From Candidatus Obscuribacterales bacterium (GTDB lineage: Bacteria > Cyanobacteriota > Vampirovibrionia > Obscuribacterales > Obscuribacteraceae): a DNA stretch of 63,190 nucleotides. Shown piece after piece: positions 44,242-53,277 of the stretch (position 1 is the stretch's first letter; every line of letters starts with the position of its first letter). The position numbers and the translations under genes were made by a program. Below the pieces are notes generated by a model, which made no database searches, was not told where the DNA came from, and saw only the letters and a list, made by a program, of their open reading frames with translations. The stretch is from positions 1 through 63,190 of the forward strand of contig JAIELX010000059.1 of NCBI GenBank assembly GCA_019752635.1. Reading direction: 5' to 3'.

Positions 44242-45015
44242 ATGGATGACGCACCGAATAGGCAAACAAAGAACGAAACTCCAGATACGAAACTATCGGA
44301 ACTGTTTCTCATCGATACGTTGAAGGACAGAGCCGATGCGGTCGCCGTGCTCGAGAAAAATTTCAAAGAGCTAGACAAAGATGAGAATGGCTATTTGTCT
44401 AGCTCTGAGCTGAACAAAGAGATTAACAAAAGGGATTTCTCATCAAACCTTTTCCAGGCTGCCTACTTGGGTCATAAGTTTGTGTCCAAGTGGCAAAAAG
44501 TGAGTAATGATGAGTGGGGCTTCGAAAGCAAAGGCATTTCGAAAGACGATTTATCTAAATTCGTGAAAGCCAAAGAGACTGACGATTTTGTCAAAGAGTT
44601 CGATCGTGCTCTAGCTGGGTGCAAGAATCTTACGAAGGATAAACTCGCAGATCCAAAATACTGCGCGAAGGAACTCACAAATGGCAATACAATACCGCTT
44701 GCTCTAGCGCTCGATTTCCAAAAGACTGGAATTGCACAAACAAGATTCTTCAACAAAGTCAGCGCGGCCGTTGACGAGCTCGTCGCCAAAGACAAAATCA
44801 AATCAAATATCCGCATGACCGTTGATGATGGAATTCGCTTCCGTTCGTCGTTTGGTTTCACAGACGGCGATATAAGGCTGATCGTCGAACGAACTGATAC
44901 ATTTTGGCCCAACTCTATTTTCGGAGAGAACAATATTTTGCAGAAACGTTATTGTCCGCATACTGACACCAGGTATTCCTCACAGCTAAGCATGCCTGAG
45001 TTTAAGAAGAAGTAG
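44242..45015 (+). CDS. EF-hand-like calcium-binding protein
   Basis: 257 residues. Near residues 45-60 the loop DKDENGYLSSSE fits the EF-hand calcium loop (D-x-D-x-N-G-x-L-x-x-x-E) with flanking helices NFKEL and LNKEINKRD. A second, weaker site may be near 80-100. The rest is helical, Lys-rich and not recognised. No signal peptide is seen. Confidence 0.7.
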   Translation: MDDAPNRQTKNETPDTKLSELFLIDTLKDRADAVAVLEKNFKELDKDENGYLSSSELNKEINKRDFSSNLFQAAYLGHKFVSKWQKVSNDEWGFESKGISKDDLSKFVKAKETDDFVKEFDRALAGCKNLTKDKLADPKYCAKELTNGNTIPLALALDFQKTGIAQTRFFNKVSAAVDELVAKDKIKSNIRMTVDDGIRFRSSFGFTDGDIRLIVERTDTFWPNSIFGENNILQKRYCPHTDTRYSSQLSMPEFKKK

Positions 45016-45386
45016 CTCGGCGACCAGCGAAGTAGTGTTCGGCAAAATGTCCGCTTCGGAGAGGCGGACATTCTTGCAAGCTGCAGCATTTTCGGGCGAC
45101 CTGTTGATTTGTTTTTCGTTATTGGTGTTCGCAAAGAAAACATTCGGTCATACAGGGGGCACTTCAAACCGCTTGAATGGGACTTCTAAGCCTTCAAGAG
45201 ATCTTCGATTCGAATCGGCAAGTCCCTCACTCGCACGCTGGTGGTGTGATAGACCGCCTTTACAATTGCCAGGTTTTCACCGGCTGGCCTGCGCGATATT
45301 ATCGATTAAGTGGTCGATCTTGTGCCCGAAACGCTTGACCTGGTAGGTTTGAGCACCTGGATCGTGTATATGTAGAGGAATCTGAA
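45016..45386. other. Intergenic stretch with a 9-bp hairpin
   Basis: No gene is recognised in these 371 bp apart from the hairpin at 45046-45072. The right end must contain the promoter of the 45387-47350 gene pair. Confidence 0.35.
45046..45072. terminator. Hairpin after the EF-hand gene
   Basis: AATGTCCGC and GCGGACATT form a perfect 9-bp stem with a 9-nt loop, 30 bp after the EF-hand stop. There is no T run, so the termination role is likely but weakly supported. Confidence 0.4.
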
Positions 45387-45923
45387 ATGGGTAAGATTGT
45401 GGCTGCTGTCTGTGGCTTGTTTCTAATTACAATTGCGACGCCTGCATTGAGTGAAGAGCAACAGGTTGAGGTCGTGCCTGCAGTCATGCTCTCATCGTCT
45501 GATTTGAAAGAACTAAAAGAAGTAAACTTTCTGCTTCATCAAAGGCAATCAGAGGTTGAAAAAATCATGGACAACGAGGGCGTGAAAGTTGTTAAACCGC
45601 AATTGCCGAATTACACTCCCCTCATTGATAACAGTGTTCAGGCCTTGTTGAACCAGGTCAACTACATCGCGCTCGCCGAAAAGATTGGCGCTGCGATCCC
45701 TCCTCGTCCTGATCTTGAGACTGGAATTGCCCTGAAGAATAATCGTTTCTTGCACTTCTACAACAATGCCATTCTCAGGAGCATCGCCAAGAAATGGGAT
45801 GTTGAAACTCCCGAGCTTGTTGATTTAACCAAAGGTGATATCGAAGACCAGTGCTTCAGCATCGTCAAACAAAATAGCGAAATTGTTCATCGGATTCTTG
45901 TCAAGCGAGGACTTGCGGGCTAG
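45387..45923 (+). CDS. Secreted protein of unknown function
   Basis: 178 residues with a signal peptide (IVAAVCGLFLITIATPALS, cleavage near residue 22). The mature part is helical with no recognised domain (DLKELKEVNFLLHQRQSEVEKI near 38-59). It ends 2 bp before the AMP-forming ligase start, so the two are certainly cotranscribed. Confidence 0.65.
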   Translation: MGKIVAAVCGLFLITIATPALSEEQQVEVVPAVMLSSSDLKELKEVNFLLHQRQSEVEKIMDNEGVKVVKPQLPNYTPLIDNSVQALLNQVNYIALAEKIGAAIPPRPDLETGIALKNNRFLHFYNNAILRSIAKKWDVETPELVDLTKGDIEDQCFSIVKQNSEIVHRILVKRGLAG

Positions 45924-45925
45924 CT

Positions 45926-47350
45926 GTGTCTGACACCGGTTTCATTCAGGCTATCTGCGAGAATGCTTCGCGATTTCCGGAGCAGCCCGCAGTTTTGCAC
46001 AAAGGGCAGGCTGTCACTTACGCAGCGTTGATTGCTGGAGCGAAAGAGATAGCTTACGCGATCTCGGCAACGCAAGTTGGTGGGCGCAAGGTTATCGTGA
46101 TCAATCTACCGAACTCGATTCGATTGGTCGAGTGCCTCCTCGGGTGTCTAATCGCGCGGGTAAGCTTTGCCCTGGCTATGAGCGAGGCAGCAGCACTTGC
46201 GGTCGGGAATGCTTTCCCGAATGCGCTTTTGATTAACGAGCGCATTAGTGTTGAGCAGCAAGAACATGGAATATTTCGCTTGCCGGGTGCAAATAGCGAA
46301 CTAATGCCGGTTACTTCTCCCTACAACGCTGCTGACCGGGTTTCTGAAGTGGAACCTGTAGTGATCTTCAATACCTCCGGCACATCCGGGGCTCAGAAGC
46401 GCGTTGCGCACACATACGGAGCATTGAATCTTCTAAGTCTGGAATTGTCTCAAAAGCTTCATTATGACCACAGTGACAGATCTCTTGTTTGCATGTCTAT
46501 GCTTCTGCCGTTCTGTTTGACTAGCCAAATTCTGCCAGCTCTTTTTTCGGGATCTACTCTAGTGGTTAAAGACTGCTATGACGCCAATGATGTTTTGCAT
46601 TCAATTACTCATGAAGGAATCACTCGTATTAATCTGCATGGGCGATCGTACATCGAGCTTGCGGCTCTCTGTAATGAACGAATGGAGAATCAATTGCGAA
46701 GCTGCATTGCTGGCGGCGAATTGTGCCCGCCATCCATTAATCGAGCCTTTGGTAAACGGTTTGGTTTGAATGTAATTCAATCAATGGGCATGTCTGAGAC
46801 TCTGGCACATTCTTTGAACACAAATGAAGACCCGAGAAAGATTGGCTCGGCAGGATTGCCGCTCTGTGGGGCGACGATAAGAATTGAAGATGCCGACGGA
46901 TGCACCATGCCGCACGGCGAGGTGGGAGAAATCGCTATAGAGACGCCACTGTTCATGCAAAGTCTTTCTGGATTAGATTCGGATTCCGCTGGACGTCGGT
47001 TCCTTACCGGAGATATGGGCTATGTGGACGATGATGGATATCTCTGGTTCGTTGGGCGCAAGTCGTCGCGAAACAACGTTCGGCTTCTCCTCGAAGTCCG
47101 GCGATTGAGTGATGAATTGTTTGGAATCGACGGTGTTGCCGATGCATTTGTGCAGAGCAATCATCAGTCTGAGCTAGTTGCTTTTATCTGTATCAAGCCT
47201 GGACATTCGAAAGAGTCCGTATCGAACGAGATCGTGAAATTGGTTGGCAACAGGCGATTGGCGATAAACTATCTCGCGGCTCTGCCGAAACTGCCTACAG
47301 GCAAGGTGGACACAGGTCGCTTGAGTCAGATGGCAAATCATTCTTGTTGA
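45926..47350 (+). CDS. AMP-forming acyl-CoA ligase/synthetase-like enzyme
   Basis: 474 residues from a GTG start. ANL-superfamily motifs: the P-loop FNTSGTSGAQKRVAHT near 147-162, QSMGMSETLA near 290 (A5-like), GDMGYVDDDGYLWFVGRKSS near 358-377 (A7/A8 hinge) and PKLPTGKVDTGRL with the C-terminal catalytic Lys. It activates a carboxylic acid as acyl-AMP and passes it to a thiol. The N-terminal domain is short. The substrate is unknown; the secreted partner protein gives no clue. Confidence 0.85.
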   Translation: MSDTGFIQAICENASRFPEQPAVLHKGQAVTYAALIAGAKEIAYAISATQVGGRKVIVINLPNSIRLVECLLGCLIARVSFALAMSEAAALAVGNAFPNALLINERISVEQQEHGIFRLPGANSELMPVTSPYNAADRVSEVEPVVIFNTSGTSGAQKRVAHTYGALNLLSLELSQKLHYDHSDRSLVCMSMLLPFCLTSQILPALFSGSTLVVKDCYDANDVLHSITHEGITRINLHGRSYIELAALCNERMENQLRSCIAGGELCPPSINRAFGKRFGLNVIQSMGMSETLAHSLNTNEDPRKIGSAGLPLCGATIRIEDADGCTMPHGEVGEIAIETPLFMQSLSGLDSDSAGRRFLTGDMGYVDDDGYLWFVGRKSSRNNVRLLLEVRRLSDELFGIDGVADAFVQSNHQSELVAFICIKPGHSKESVSNEIVKLVGNRRLAINYLAALPKLPTGKVDTGRLSQMANHSC

Positions 47351-47580
47351 GGGCAAGGGCGTAGATGTTTTCATCGCGGGCAAATCCGTAGCTGTGGGAG
47401 TCGGTGAAGAATTGGTTGTCGCCGCCGACGAGGGTAGTGTGAACGCCTCGGTAAAAGGGGACAGCATCGGGTGCCGCAAAGTAACCGAATTTTGTATTCG
47501 GAAATTGAATCTAAGGCTCGCTCCCCGGCGACTCTTTCTGCAATATCCAAACTCTTCAATGCAGCGTTTTTCCTTATCGG
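47345..47580 (-). pseudogene. Possible decayed gene remnant
   Basis: On the minus strand one frame (47495-47580) reads ALKSLDIAERVAGERALD, and another, open from 47510, continues FGYFAAPDAVPFYRG and FFTDSHSYGFARDENIYALA before running into the ligase gene. The residue pattern looks protein-like rather than random, and one frameshift near 47495 would join the two. The family is not recognised. Confidence 0.3.
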
Positions 47581-47871
47581 AAAAGTTATGAAAAGAATGG
47601 CTAGTTGTGGAAGTAAGTGAAGCGAACTGCCGGACGTAGAATCAGTCTCCGGAGGATTGGACAATCGAACTGACTAAAGCTGTTCTAGCAAACCGAGCCG
47701 GATCTGCCGTTCTCTTTGCTCATGGAAATACCTGATCCAAAGTGCGCTTGCGCTGCCATTAAGGCGAATGTAAATACGGCAGCGGTGACCGGCTACTAGG
47801 AGGATGTCGCCTGTGCCGTTGCGGGATACGGTGAGTCCAACAGACATGATGGACGGATATGAATCATATTG
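47351..47871. other. Intergenic stretch with a possible remnant, no intact gene
   Basis: About 520 bp without a convincing gene on either strand. The left part holds the possible minus-strand remnant; a 71-codon minus frame at 47674-47889 is not supported by a good start. Confidence 0.35.
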
Positions 47872-50526
47872 ATGCAAATAGGTTTGCACTGGGACCGATT
47901 GCGAGAAATGGACATGCCCCGAGGAATATTAGATAGTGTACTCAATCAGAAATCGTCATTAACCACAGGTGCTTGCACAGATTCGAGTCACGATGCTTTT
48001 GCAAGCCCCTGCCTTCAGAAAGGGGCTGAGTTAAGGTTGAATAGCACACAGTTTAAGATTCTGAAAATAGCCGCTATTTGTGCGATTAGTTTGGCAGTGT
48101 TGGTGGTAGGCGGATTGGGGCTGGAGATGCTCCATACGGGGATGCTCCGCAATGACTTGCGGAAGGCGGCTGATGCTGCAGCCCTGGCCGGCGCTTGCAG
48201 CGTTGAATTCGACGCCGCCAAGGCAACGAATGATGCGCTGTCTGTAGCTGCGCGTAACTCCGCAAATGGCGCGCCGGTTTCGAACAAGTCCAAAGAGACG
48301 AATGTGAATGTGCAAGTTATTCGTCCTCCAAATGGCGCACCGGTTGTTGGCGTTACTGCGAAATTGCGCGTAACTCATTTTTTGCAGGGAATATTCGGTC
48401 ATCCGAACAATGAGATTGCTGTGACGTCGTATGCCGGACCTGTCGGCACTGTGAACAGAGTCGATCAAGGCAGGGTGTTTCCTCTAGCGATGAACATTGA
48501 TCAGCTGTCTGTTCCAAAGGGATTGAATCAATCTGCGCCGATGACGATTAATCTTCGGCTTGGTGGCAAAGCTACCTCGTTCGTAACCTTCAAGGAAGAC
48601 AATAAGGGCGGAGACTCGCTCAAGAAACTTATTGCCGTAGCAACGAAGGGCGGGGCGGGTGCGGAAAAGACGATTCCATCGGTTAGTTTAGGTGACACAC
48701 TCTATATCAGCCGCAATTCGACGTTGGGTCAAGCGCAACTTGCGACTCCCGACATGATGAAATCACTAACAGGTAAAACTATATTGTTGCCTGTAGTTTC
48801 CGTTGGACGACGCAAAACGAAGGTTCAAGTTATCGGTTTCATTAACGGTAGAGTTGAGAACGTACATCGTAGTCGTCGCCTCGTTGATTCCATCAGTCTC
48901 AAAATAGTAAAGGCCACTGGTGGTGCTACTTCTGGAAAACTTAAGGCTACCGGCACTATTCAGAATGACCGTGCGCTGAGGGAATTTTCCGCAGCTGCTG
49001 TTAAACTGGTGAGTTTACCAGCCGAGCAAAGTAATGATGTTGCAGTGGCGAACAGGGCTTCGACGAATGCCGCCCGATCTAAATCATTGCTGAGTAGGAA
49101 AATAGCAAGCGCGAGGACGGAACACCATGCTGAGACCTCCAGTCTAGAGCTGAAGTCTGTTAGCGGTGATGCTCCCGATAGCGTTCTACGGATCGGGACG
49201 CCAGGTGGGCGTCCGTTGGGAAAGGCTGTGAAAATTGCGAGCGCGACAGTGGCGGGAAAGGCGAAGGCGCCTACTGCTGTTACCGATTCAGTTGCCGGAT
49301 CTGAAAAGAGTCTAGCTCCGTCTGTGAGTTCGAAGATTTCTGCGAAGGCAATGGCTGTGCAAGGCACCACCGCTGCGAAAACTTCAGTGATTGAAACCAC
49401 AGTAAAGAAAGTCGAGATGTTAGCAACGAAGTCCGTATTGACGCAGCCCCCTGCACTCAAGTCGACAAAGAAAGTCCAGAAGGATATTGTGCATTCGCCG
49501 GAGGATACTATCGCTGCCGCAGTTGGAGCGCCCCGTATTGCATCGAACCAGGCTCTAACCAAGACCAACGAAAATGCTAACAAGCTCCAGGAAGCGCCGT
49601 CCAATGCGAAGGCTAAGCCAATTACGACGGGCGAGAAAAATGCGACTCCTTCTAAGCCTACAACAGTAATACCGACGCCAACAAAAGTCGAAAAGACTGT
49701 GGCGAAGCCGTCAGTGGTGGCAGCAATGGCTCCTGGCGGAATGCAACAAACAGCGGACAAGGTAATGCAAGCTAAGGCACCCAGTGAGAAATCCGGCAAA
49801 CTTCTCGGCTCCTCACCCGATGCTAAGACTGAAGTAAAGACCCTGTCTACTCAAGGGACCGCTGCGGCGAAATCTTCGACAGATGTAGAGCAACCAAAGA
49901 AGATCGAGAACGTGACCGCGAAATTGAAGATTCCTGAAAAGAATGTAGCGCAAGTTGCGTCTTCGCCCGTGTTACCTGGAACAGCTGGCGACCCACCGGC
50001 AATCCAGGCGAAGGGCGCCGAAAAGGGGGCGAGCAATACTAAGGAAAATCGCCAAGCATCGCACTCTAAATGGTCGATGACAGACACCGAGCTCTCGGGC
50101 TCGCCTGCCAAAGCCAATGCGGATATCGATGCACCTGCGTCTGCTGCAGAGACTGTATCTGCTCCGTCCACCGTCGATCAAACTATGGGCGATGCCGTAC
50201 AATCTCTCGAGCTACGCGATACTTCACCGTCCAGGCCCATTTCGTTTAAGGTCGGAATGAATGAGTGCCTGCTGCTTATCGGTGGACTGCTGGTATCGCT
50301 TGCTCTAGTTTGGACTTATCGCATATCCAAACAACGGGGCGCCGATGGTGATCGCCTGAGAAAAACATTCAAGCCAGCGAAAGCTCAAGAGGATAGTGAA
50401 AGTGGCGGGAAAGGTACACTCATAGTTGCACCGGCGACGCTGCGTGCTTCGCGTGGCAAGGCCATGCAGCATTGGGGGCTCAAGAAAGATCCTAATGTCG
50501 AGACTGAGGAAAGGAACGGGGACTGA
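47872..50526 (+). CDS. TadG-like protein with very long low-complexity region
   Basis: 884 residues from the ATG at 47872; a later ATG (47908) is possible. After about 60 polar residues a membrane helix (AAICAISLAVLVVGGLGLEML) is followed at once by RKAADAAALAGACSVEF, the TadE/TadG-like (Flp pilus-associated) signature. Residues 150-340 form a folded beta-rich domain. From about 340 to 800 the sequence is Ala/Lys/Ser/Thr/Pro-rich and probably disordered (NAKAKPITTGEKNATPSKP for example). A second membrane helix (ECLLLIGGLLVSLALVWTY) and a basic tail end the protein. It is probably anchored at both ends with the linker outside the membrane. No other tad gene is in the window. Confidence 0.75.
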   Translation: MQIGLHWDRLREMDMPRGILDSVLNQKSSLTTGACTDSSHDAFASPCLQKGAELRLNSTQFKILKIAAICAISLAVLVVGGLGLEMLHTGMLRNDLRKAADAAALAGACSVEFDAAKATNDALSVAARNSANGAPVSNKSKETNVNVQVIRPPNGAPVVGVTAKLRVTHFLQGIFGHPNNEIAVTSYAGPVGTVNRVDQGRVFPLAMNIDQLSVPKGLNQSAPMTINLRLGGKATSFVTFKEDNKGGDSLKKLIAVATKGGAGAEKTIPSVSLGDTLYISRNSTLGQAQLATPDMMKSLTGKTILLPVVSVGRRKTKVQVIGFINGRVENVHRSRRLVDSISLKIVKATGGATSGKLKATGTIQNDRALREFSAAAVKLVSLPAEQSNDVAVANRASTNAARSKSLLSRKIASARTEHHAETSSLELKSVSGDAPDSVLRIGTPGGRPLGKAVKIASATVAGKAKAPTAVTDSVAGSEKSLAPSVSSKISAKAMAVQGTTAAKTSVIETTVKKVEMLATKSVLTQPPALKSTKKVQKDIVHSPEDTIAAAVGAPRIASNQALTKTNENANKLQEAPSNAKAKPITTGEKNATPSKPTTVIPTPTKVEKTVAKPSVVAAMAPGGMQQTADKVMQAKAPSEKSGKLLGSSPDAKTEVKTLSTQGTAAAKSSTDVEQPKKIENVTAKLKIPEKNVAQVASSPVLPGTAGDPPAIQAKGAEKGASNTKENRQASHSKWSMTDTELSGSPAKANADIDAPASAAETVSAPSTVDQTMGDAVQSLELRDTSPSRPISFKVGMNECLLLIGGLLVSLALVWTYRISKQRGADGDRLRKTFKPAKAQEDSESGGKGTLIVAPATLRASRGKAMQHWGLKKDPNVETEERNGD

Positions 50527-50671
50527 TTTTCCAGGTGGACCATCGCGTCAGAAATGTCGGTGTGACAACCGTTTCCTTTGAGGTGTGAATGCAAATCTCG
50601 GTAAATGTTTCCGGCAATCTTTCTGTGACGGACTGTTGTACTTTAAGAGTAGGCTAACCGGTGCAAAACTC

Positions 50672-50762
50672 CCCCAAAAAGAAAACCGCCTTGCGGCGGA
50701 ATCTAAGTCTATGGGCGAGAAAGGACTTGAACCTTCACGAATTACTCCACTAGATCCTAAGT
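50672..50762. repeat. attL: left 91-bp direct repeat
   Basis: Identical over 91 bp to 61332-61422. On the minus strand it holds the 3' portion of tRNA-Leu, from inside the anticodon loop (50762) to the discriminator (50712), then the terminator hairpin CCGCC-GCAA-GGCGG with TTTTCTTTTT (50676-50699). Mismatches begin immediately outside on both sides, so the crossover lies within this block. Confidence 0.93.
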
Positions 50763-50880
50763 TTTATGGGGCGGACATTTTCAAGCCGCGTGAAATTGTA
50801 GGCAGTGGAGAGAATGAGCAAAAATCAGACTTTTGGGGCTTGCCTCTTTGCGTCTAGTTGGATAGAGTTGTATTTATGTG

Positions 50881-50899
50881 GTTGGCACACGGTTGGCAC
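50881..50899 (+). promoter_or_regulatory. Paired integrase arm-site candidates, left end
   Basis: GTTGGCAC occurs at 50881-50888 and again at 50892-50899, an 11-bp spacing (one helical turn), 118 bp inside attL. The same pair with one changed base recurs at 61298-61316 near attR. Tandem arm sites on both sides of the core are expected for tyrosine integrases. Confidence 0.65.
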
Positions 50900-50958
50900 G
50901 GCCGCCCGCTAGATTTTTACTCTGCACACTAGACTAAGTTTTATAGGGGCAAGCTCCG

Positions 50959-52305
50959 ATGGCAAAAGATACCTCCGCAACCGACAAAGTAGCAGTTGAT
51001 GAAAAGCCAATCATCCTCAACAAGACGTTTGTTGATCGGTGCGATCTGCAACCAGGGAAGAAGTACCGCGACAGCAAGTTAAGTGGTTTCACTTTGCGCA
51101 TAACCAACGCCGGCACTAAAACCTATTGTCTCGATACCAGAATAAAGGGCACCAGAGATCGCGTGACTGTCGCCATCGGCGAGCATGGGAAAGACGGCAT
51201 GACCGCTGATAAGGCACGAAAGATCGCTGATGGGCTGATTGCCAATTACATCAAGCAGGGTCTTAACCCGCACGATGAGCGTCAGAAGAAAGCCGAATTA
51301 GCCGCTCACGAGAAAGCGGTAGTGAAGGCGCGTGAGCAACTACGGACTACGACACTCGCCGTTGTGCTTGACGCCTACATTCAGGCAAAGAAGCTCAAGC
51401 CAAGTACGGTCTACAACTATCGTTGCGTGGTCAACTCGAAATTGCCGGACTGGCTGGACCTGCCGCTTGCCGATATCACAAAGGAAATGATCGAGAACCG
51501 GCACCGGCAGATCTCCGACAAGCATCCAGGTGAAGCGGACAACGTTATGCGAGTGGTGCGGGCGCTGTTTACTTTCGCCGCGTACAAGTACGAGAACGAG
51601 AACGGTGAGCCGCTTGTAGCGGTCAATCCTGTGCGGAGGCTATCGCAAAACAATCAATGGAACAAGTTGCCGAGGCGTCAGGGCGTCATCAAGGCTCATG
51701 AACTTGAACCTTGGTGGAAGGCGGTTCAGGCGCTGGATAACTCAACGGTGCGTGATTACCTGATCTTGTTGCTGCTGACCGGACTTCGCAAAGCCGAAGC
51801 GGAGTCTTTAACCTGGGGTACTCGCGGTGTTGACCTAAATGCTCGTACCTTGTTTGTGCAGGAAACAAAGAATCATGAGCCGCTACTGTTGCCTCTATCC
51901 GATTACCTTCATGCCATGCTGCTTGAACGGTGGCAGAATCGCAGCAGCAATGAATGGGTATTTCCCGGCGACAATAAATTCGGACATGTATCTGATCCGC
52001 GGTATCAGATCGCGATAGTGACCGAAGTCAGCGGAGTTGCCTTTACCCCTCATGATTTGCGGCGCACGTTCATAACCGTTGCTGACGGGCTCGGTATTGG
52101 CGGGTACACAATCAAGAAACTGGTCAACCATAAGAATGCTGCTGATGTGACGGCGGGCTATTTTGTGGCGGAAGTAGAGCGGCTGCGCGAGCCGATGGAG
52201 CTAATCACAATCAGGCTACTCGAACATGCTGGCGTCAAGCAGGCGACTAAGCGATCTGTAAAGTCTCGCAAAGTGGTGCCTCTTAACAGAGCCAAGAGCC
52301 GGTAA
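50959..52305 (+). CDS. int: Tyrosine-type integrase
   Basis: 448 residues. The N-terminal DUF4102-like arm-binding region (KYRDSKLSGFTLRITNAG at 35-52) and SAM-like core-binding domain (about 130-230) precede the catalytic domain. The catalytic set is complete: Arg277 (LLLTGLRKAE), His365 and Arg368 (HDLRRTF), His391 (LVNHKN) and nucleophile Tyr401. It should catalyse integration into, and with a directionality factor excision from, the tRNA-Leu site. It is placed next to attL and reads inward. The class is that of P4-family and island integrases. Confidence 0.95.
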   Translation: MAKDTSATDKVAVDEKPIILNKTFVDRCDLQPGKKYRDSKLSGFTLRITNAGTKTYCLDTRIKGTRDRVTVAIGEHGKDGMTADKARKIADGLIANYIKQGLNPHDERQKKAELAAHEKAVVKAREQLRTTTLAVVLDAYIQAKKLKPSTVYNYRCVVNSKLPDWLDLPLADITKEMIENRHRQISDKHPGEADNVMRVVRALFTFAAYKYENENGEPLVAVNPVRRLSQNNQWNKLPRRQGVIKAHELEPWWKAVQALDNSTVRDYLILLLLTGLRKAEAESLTWGTRGVDLNARTLFVQETKNHEPLLLPLSDYLHAMLLERWQNRSSNEWVFPGDNKFGHVSDPRYQIAIVTEVSGVAFTPHDLRRTFITVADGLGIGGYTIKKLVNHKNAADVTAGYFVAEVERLREPMELITIRLLEHAGVKQATKRSVKSRKVVPLNRAKSR

Positions 52306-52464
52306 TCACCATATATTGAACCGGTCAGGTTTTCATGGGGGAATAGACAAGGCGAGCGAGAGCGTTCCCCTGTCTATTCTCCCGTTCACCTTGAGCGTGA
52401 AAATCTTGTGTGCTAAAGCCATAAGAGCGGTCAGTACAATTCGTTGCGTGTTTATCCAATGTGC

Positions 52465-52470
52465 TACAAT
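52465..52470 (+). promoter_or_regulatory. Candidate -10 box before the NYN gene
   Basis: TACAAT lies 80 bp before the NYN gene; TTGCGT 15 bp upstream is a poor -35. If used, the RNA would begin with the two hairpins at 52483-52524. Confidence 0.3.
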
Positions 52471-52482
52471 GAATTCATCATC

Positions 52483-52533
52483 CCCTTAAGTTTGCTTAAG
52501 GGCCCCCCAGGCGCTAGTCTGGGGCTTTTTTTT
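52483..52533 (+). terminator. Tandem hairpins and T tract before the NYN gene
   Basis: A perfect 8-bp stem CCCTTAAG/CTTAAGGG (52483-52502) is followed at once by a second stem CCCCAG/CTGGGG (52505-52524) and then a run of T (52526-52533). The second is a rho-independent terminator, and its place 11 bp before the NYN start means it either ends integrase transcription or attenuates the NYN gene. Confidence 0.75.
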
Positions 52534-52544
52534 GGGGAGCTTCC

Positions 52545-53183
52545 ATGCCACTCAGAGCCTCATTTTTCATTGATGGCTTCAATGTTTACCATTCGATTAA
52601 GGCAGCCCTTGCTGACGGCGCCATCACTCATGGACGATGGCTGGACTATCGAGCACTTTGCACAAGCTATTTAGGGCTGATAGGTCCGGGAACGACCGTC
52701 AGTTCAATTCAATATTTTTCGGCGCTTGCCTGGCACCGTCCCGGGGACGCTGCAAAACGGCATAAGCTCCTGATGGAAGTAATGAAAGATCAAGGTATTG
52801 AGGTGATTTTAGGCAACTTCAAAAGAAAGGATATTCGCTGCCAAGCGACTTGCCACCAGAAGTTTGTGAGTTATGAGGAAAAGGAAACCGACCTTAACAT
52901 TGGGCTGCGGCTAATGGCTTCGTTTCACAAAGATGAGTGTGATGTTGCCGTCATCATATCGGGAGATACTGATTTGCTTGCGGTAGTTCGCGAGGCTCTA
53001 ACGACTTATCCGACGAAAGAAATAGTTTTGGCGTTTCCATACAAACGACACAATAATCACTACCGGAGCATAGCACCGCTGCGGACTATCAAAATACCAG
53101 CGCAGCGATATGAGGATTTTCAGCTAGCTGATCCGGTGCGACTAATAAGCGGACGAGATATTGCGAAGCCGGTAGGCTGGTAA
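52545..53183 (+). CDS. NYN-domain (LabA/DUF88-like) protein
   Basis: 212 residues. FIDGFNVYHSI at 8-18 (acidic Asp10), KETDLNIGLRLM and VIISGDTDLLAVV give the four-acid metal site of NYN/PIN-like RNases. FVSYEEKETD precedes the second acid as in other family members. It may degrade RNA. It is expressed from the element, with a terminator in its leader. A role in phage or host control is possible but not shown. Confidence 0.85.
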   Translation: MPLRASFFIDGFNVYHSIKAALADGAITHGRWLDYRALCTSYLGLIGPGTTVSSIQYFSALAWHRPGDAAKRHKLLMEVMKDQGIEVILGNFKRKDIRCQATCHQKFVSYEEKETDLNIGLRLMASFHKDECDVAVIISGDTDLLAVVREALTTYPTKEIVLAFPYKRHNNHYRSIAPLRTIKIPAQRYEDFQLADPVRLISGRDIAKPVGW

Positions 53184-53277
53184 TTTATTGTCTGTGGGCG
53201 GTGTCTGGAAATATGCGCACCGCAGCTAGTGGCTTCGTCTATGATTATGGTGGCTTGGCTAGTCGGAGGTTACGCAC

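Larger units (their letters stand above)
50527..50958. other. Left boundary of the integrative element, no gene
   Basis: This stretch holds the left 91-bp repeat (50672-50762), the displaced 3' half of tRNA-Leu with its terminator, the paired integrase arm-site candidates (50881-50899) and the integrase promoter region. A 90-codon open frame here is an artefact of the tRNA repeat. Confidence 0.6.

Noticed and set aside
48960..49799. 279-codon minus-strand open frame inside the TadG-like gene
   Set aside because: It mirrors the Ala/Lys/Thr-rich coding strand; the plus frame has the signature, start and stop expected of a gene.
50585..50857. 90-codon plus-strand frame around attL, echoed near 61371
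   Set aside because: Both are the reverse complement of the tRNA-Leu sequence read as protein; there is no independent support.
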